Assembly: GCF_002646595.1 (NCBI RefSeq)
Contig: NZ_PDUD01000025.1
Span: 1-64,000, forward strand
DNA from: Flavilitoribacter nigricans DSM 23189 = NBRC 102662
GTDB lineage: Bacteria > Bacteroidota > Bacteroidia > Chitinophagales > Saprospiraceae
Reading direction: 5' to 3'
Length of the DNA stretch: 64,000 nucleotides
Numbering within the stretch: position 1 is the stretch's first letter; each line of letters begins with the position of its first letter. A program made the position numbers and the translations under genes. A model generated the notes under the pieces. It was not told where the DNA came from. It saw nothing but the letters and a program-made list of their open reading frames with translations, and did no database searches. Below, piece after piece: positions 61,599-64,000 of this stretch.

Positions 61599-61763
61599 AT
61601 GTTACGCTATGCATTGATTTTCTTCATTATTGCTATTGTTGCCGCCGTTCTTGGATTCGGTGGAGTAGCAGGTGCTATGGCCGGAATCGCTAAAATCCTG
61701 TTTTGGGTATTTGTAGTACTGCTTGTAGTATCTCTGCTGTCCGGTGCAGTAAAAAGAGTATAA
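61599..61763 (+). CDS. DUF1328 (YtjA-type) small membrane protein
   Basis: A 54-residue peptide ([20 protein letters not shown] ... SGAVKRV) with two membrane helices (about residues 5-22 and 31-48) separated by the [18 protein letters not shown] turn. This is the DUF1328/UPF0391 family found from proteobacteria to Bacteroidota, linked in some species to stress; the function is unknown. It begins with ATG 97 bases after the AsmA-like gene and is followed by a strong terminator, so it is most likely its own transcript or the tail of the AsmA unit. It is too short for usual frame-length cut-offs, yet clear. Confidence 0.92.
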   Translation: MLRYALIFFIIAIVAAVLGFGGVAGAMAGIAKILFWVFVVLLVVSLLSGAVKRV

Positions 61764-61860
61764 CCTAGAAACCTCTCTTATTGAGGCCCCAGAGTTGGCC
61801 TCAGTAGACTAATCGTAAGATTAACTTACAGCAGTACAAATATCATGTATTGTTCAACCA

Positions 61861-61900
61861 ATTCGGTCCTGTTCGGTAGAGAGCAGGACCGAATTTTTTT
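61861..61900 (+). terminator. rho-independent terminator after the DUF1328 gene
   Basis: ATTCGGTCCTG (61861-61871) pairs perfectly with CAGGACCGAAT (61884-61894), followed by a run of T to 61900. Confidence 0.88.
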
Positions 61901-61917
61901 AAGCCTAAAACGTAAAT

Positions 61918-63009
61918 ATGGAAAACCTGAAAAAGACACTGATAAAAGCCGCAAGAAAAGCCCACCAGGTATTTGATGAATTAAAAGACCGCCCTTCCTC
62001 CGACCCCATAAAGATCGAGTCCTATACCGGATATGCCTCCCAGGACCGCATGTTTCTCAAAGGTCGCGTACTGGAAGATGATAATATCATGGTCACCAAA
62101 AGCTACGAAGAACTCAAAAGAATTTTCTACAGTTTTAAACGCTTCGAAACCGACGAAATACCGGGCGTGAAAGTATTGCTCTATCTCGATGATCACGAAT
62201 TTCAGGTATATACCGACGAAGAAGGATTTTATACCCTGGATATAGCCACACCGGATTCCATCAACGTGAAGCCGGGCGAATGGATCAGAGGGTACGCCGA
62301 ACTGCCCGATATTGTGGGCGATGACGGCCCCGTCCGTGGTACCATTAAACTGAGGGTGCCGGATAGTGAAGCCAGTTACGGAGTGATCAGCGATATTGAT
62401 GATACCATCCTGCAGACCCACGTTACCTCTCTTTTTCAGTTGAAAATGATGTTTGTTACGCTGTTTAAGGAAGCTTCTCAGCGGCTGGCGATGGAGGGTA
62501 TGGTAGAATTGTACCAGGAAATGTCGACCACTCCGGTAGGCGGGAAAAATCCGTTTTTCTACGTCTCGAACTCTCCCTGGAATATCTATCCGATGCTGGT
62601 CGAATTTCTGAAGTTGAATGAATTGCCTTCCGGTCCGGTTCTTTTACGTGATTTCGGTTTTGGCATGCTCCACCAGAATGAAGGTTACCGGGGCCATAAG
62701 ATCGAGACGATCAGTCATATTTTCCGTGCTTATCCGGATATGCAATTCATCCTTTTCGGCGATAGTGGCTCCAAGGATGCCGACGTCTATCTCAATCTGG
62801 CCCTGGAATTCCCGGATCAGATCAAAACGATTTATATCCGCCATCTGAAAGATACCAAAAACGCCCGTCGGGTGGCCAATCTCATCAACCAGAAAGGTGA
62901 AGTGGACGCCATCATCATCGATAGTACCCGGGAGATCGCAGCGGATGCCCGCGAAAAAGGATACGTGAGCGAAAAGTTTGTACTCACGGAAGTCGAAGCC
63001 GACGAATAG
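61918..63009 (+). CDS. App1-type phosphatase domain protein (DUF2183)
   Basis: A 363-residue cytoplasmic protein. The C-terminal half is the App1/DUF2183 domain: the HAD-like nucleophile motif GVISDIDDTILQTHVT near residue 160, FYVSNSPWNIYPMLVEF, RDFGFG and GHKIETISHIF, and the ILFGDSGSKDADVYL segment. The yeast protein App1 is a phosphatidate phosphatase; bacterial members are assumed to act on phospholipids or phosphorylated small molecules. The N-terminal 150 residues (SYTGYASQDRMFLKGRVLED) are a beta-rich domain usual in the bacterial family. There is no signal peptide. A hairpin follows. Confidence 0.9.
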   Translation: MENLKKTLIKAARKAHQVFDELKDRPSSDPIKIESYTGYASQDRMFLKGRVLEDDNIMVTKSYEELKRIFYSFKRFETDEIPGVKVLLYLDDHEFQVYTDEEGFYTLDIATPDSINVKPGEWIRGYAELPDIVGDDGPVRGTIKLRVPDSEASYGVISDIDDTILQTHVTSLFQLKMMFVTLFKEASQRLAMEGMVELYQEMSTTPVGGKNPFFYVSNSPWNIYPMLVEFLKLNELPSGPVLLRDFGFGMLHQNEGYRGHKIETISHIFRAYPDMQFILFGDSGSKDADVYLNLALEFPDQIKTIYIRHLKDTKNARRVANLINQKGEVDAIIIDSTREIAADAREKGYVSEKFVLTEVEADE

Positions 63010-63024
63010 GCCATTTTCAAACCT

Positions 63025-63046
63025 GTGCTGCGGTGTTCCGCAGCAC
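63025..63046 (+). terminator. hairpin after the App1-like gene
   Basis: GTGCTGCGG (63025-63033) pairs with CCGCAGCAC (63038-63046), loop TGTT, followed by CTCCTTTTCCC, a fair terminator 15 bases past the stop. Confidence 0.65.
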
Positions 63047-63169
63047 CTCCTTTTCCCTTCTCCCCGCATGCTATTGTTTGTCCATTCCTCCCCTTGGTCC
63101 CGCTATCCAGGCCCGGACCGAACCTTAAACCACTTATAAAGATTAATAAAGCAGACCGAATTAATAAAT

Positions 63170-64000
63170 ATGCGACAGAAAATTATAACAGCTATTGTTT
63201 TAAGTGTGTTGTTGGCCAGCTGTGCCAACTACCGTTTGAATTATGCCCCGGAAGTTGAAAACTGGGAGCAGGAGAGCACCGCGCCCGACTCCGAACAACC
63301 GTATTCCCTCTATTTGATCGGAGATGTCGGCGAAGCCTCCAAAAAAGGAACCGTCAGCGGCTACGATCTGCTGGTGCGCCACCTGGACAATCGTAACGAA
63401 GAAAGCGGCATTATCTTTCTGGGTAATAACCTGGACCGCAAAAAGAAAAAAACTTCCAAAGACGATCTGGAAAAAGAACTACTGGGCCGTCTGGAAAAGA
63501 TCAAGGATTTTCCGGGCGATCTGTTTTTCCTGCCCGGAGAGAGTGACTGGGCCATCGACGGACTGGAAGGTATCGATTGGCAACAGGAACTGATCGAAGA
63601 CTATCTGGACCGGGATGACATCTGGGTACCCAAACCCGGCTGCAGCGGCCCGGAAGAGATCGATTTGACCGAAAATGTCGTCTTACTGCTGGCGGATTCT
63701 GAATGGTATCTGCGCGACTGGGAAGGAGAGATCGATATCAATAACGACTGTGATGTGAAAAGCCGGGACGTATTTCGCTGGCTGGTTAACGAAGAGATGA
63801 AAAGCAATCGTCATAAGAATACGGTCGTCGCTATGCACCATCCGCTGATCAGCTACGGTCCGCACGGCGGTTCCCACCATATTAAAGAACACCTGTTCCC
63901 TCTGACGGCTGTTAACGAAAACCTCTACGTACCGCTGCCCATAGTGGGCTCCTTAACTACTTTCCTGAGAGCCAGTATTGGCAACCGCCGCGATATCGTC
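63170..64000 (+). CDS. metallophosphoesterase-like lipoprotein (5' part, cut by window end)
   Basis: The first 277 codons of a longer gene, no stop before the window edge. A lipoprotein signal (MRQKIITAIVLSVLLASC) leads to a calcineurin-like phosphoesterase domain: SLYLIGDVGE, a block matching the GDN motif (IIFLGNNLDRKKK), LFFLPGESDW where the family has GNHDW, LLLADSEWYLRDWEG, NNDCDVKSRDVF and TVVAMHHPLISYGPHGG. This series is diagnostic for the large Bacteroidota proteins in which the phosphoesterase domain is followed by a BamA-like outer-membrane barrel (from memory). Here the metal residues of the GDN and GNHD motifs are replaced (GNN and GESD), so the domain may be inactive. The remainder lies outside. 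Confidence 0.85.
   Translation, partial: MRQKIITAIVLSVLLASCANYRLNYAPEVENWEQESTAPDSEQPYSLYLIGDVGEASKKGTVSGYDLLVRHLDNRNEESGIIFLGNNLDRKKKKTSKDDLEKELLGRLEKIKDFPGDLFFLPGESDWAIDGLEGIDWQQELIEDYLDRDDIWVPKPGCSGPEEIDLTENVVLLLADSEWYLRDWEGEIDINNDCDVKSRDVFRWLVNEEMKSNRHKNTVVAMHHPLISYGPHGGSHHIKEHLFPLTAVNENLYVPLPIVGSLTTFLRASIGNRRDIV

Overview
The window looks like chromosome of a Bacteroidota bacterium, most likely of the Saprospiria/Lewinella type (inferred from content, no marker search possible). The reasons are five secreted proteins with type IX secretion (T9SS) C-terminal sorting domains, the bamD-rpoZ-coaBC-DUF4835 operon typical of the phylum, many lipoproteins and outer-membrane proteins, and several copies of the Bacteroidota promoter (TTTG, 19-20 bases, TAnnTTTG). 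Fifty-one genes are called, the last one cut by the window end. No rRNA, tRNA, CRISPR, prophage or transposase gene was seen.

Layout. 0.3-5.5 kb (minus strand): an ECF sigma factor with a downstream membrane protein that joins an anti-sigma-like tail to a thioredoxin and a cytochrome c domain; a sulfatase lipoprotein; hemB; a beta-barrel-like protein. 5.9-11.5 kb: an EamA transporter, a DUF3137 protein and the bamD-rpoZ-coaBC-DUF4835 operon closed by a clear terminator. 11.6-23.2 kb: a 1663-residue repeat adhesin, an outer-membrane protein, a DUF2911 protein, a LolA-like protein, an AraC-type regulator, a transglutaminase-like protein and small secreted proteins. 23.8-30.3 kb: a di-haem cytochrome c peroxidase, two T9SS cargo proteins, an SRPBCC protein, and between them a strongly structured non-coding region.

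30.4-33.4 kb: a DUF3179 protein and a retropepsin-like protease flanked by two copies of a 166-base MITE-like palindromic repeat. 33.7-39.5 kb: a CotH-like secreted protein, sbcD without sbcC, a Deg-type protease without signal peptide, a YceI/OB-fold pair and a VanZ-like protein. 40-45.8 kb: a T9SS metalloprotease, then the sulfate activation operon cysC-cysD-cysN. 45.9-52.6 kb: a GlmU-like nucleotidyltransferase, L31 type B, a small membrane protein with an unusually complete promoter and Shine-Dalgarno site, a Nudix hydrolase, the large subunit of methylmalonyl-CoA mutase, and cutC. 52.6-64 kb: a T9SS M23 peptidase, an alkaline-phosphatase-like lipoprotein, LolA, a 5'-nucleotidase, an AsmA-like protein, a DUF1328 membrane peptide, an App1-type phosphatase and the start of a metallophosphoesterase lipoprotein with an eroded active site.

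Together these are mostly housekeeping and cell-envelope genes. The points most worth following are the sigma/redox-anti-sigma pair at the left edge, the structured RNA candidate near 26.7-26.95 kb, the paired palindromic repeats at 30.46 and 33.21 kb, and the degenerate phosphoesterase at the right edge.
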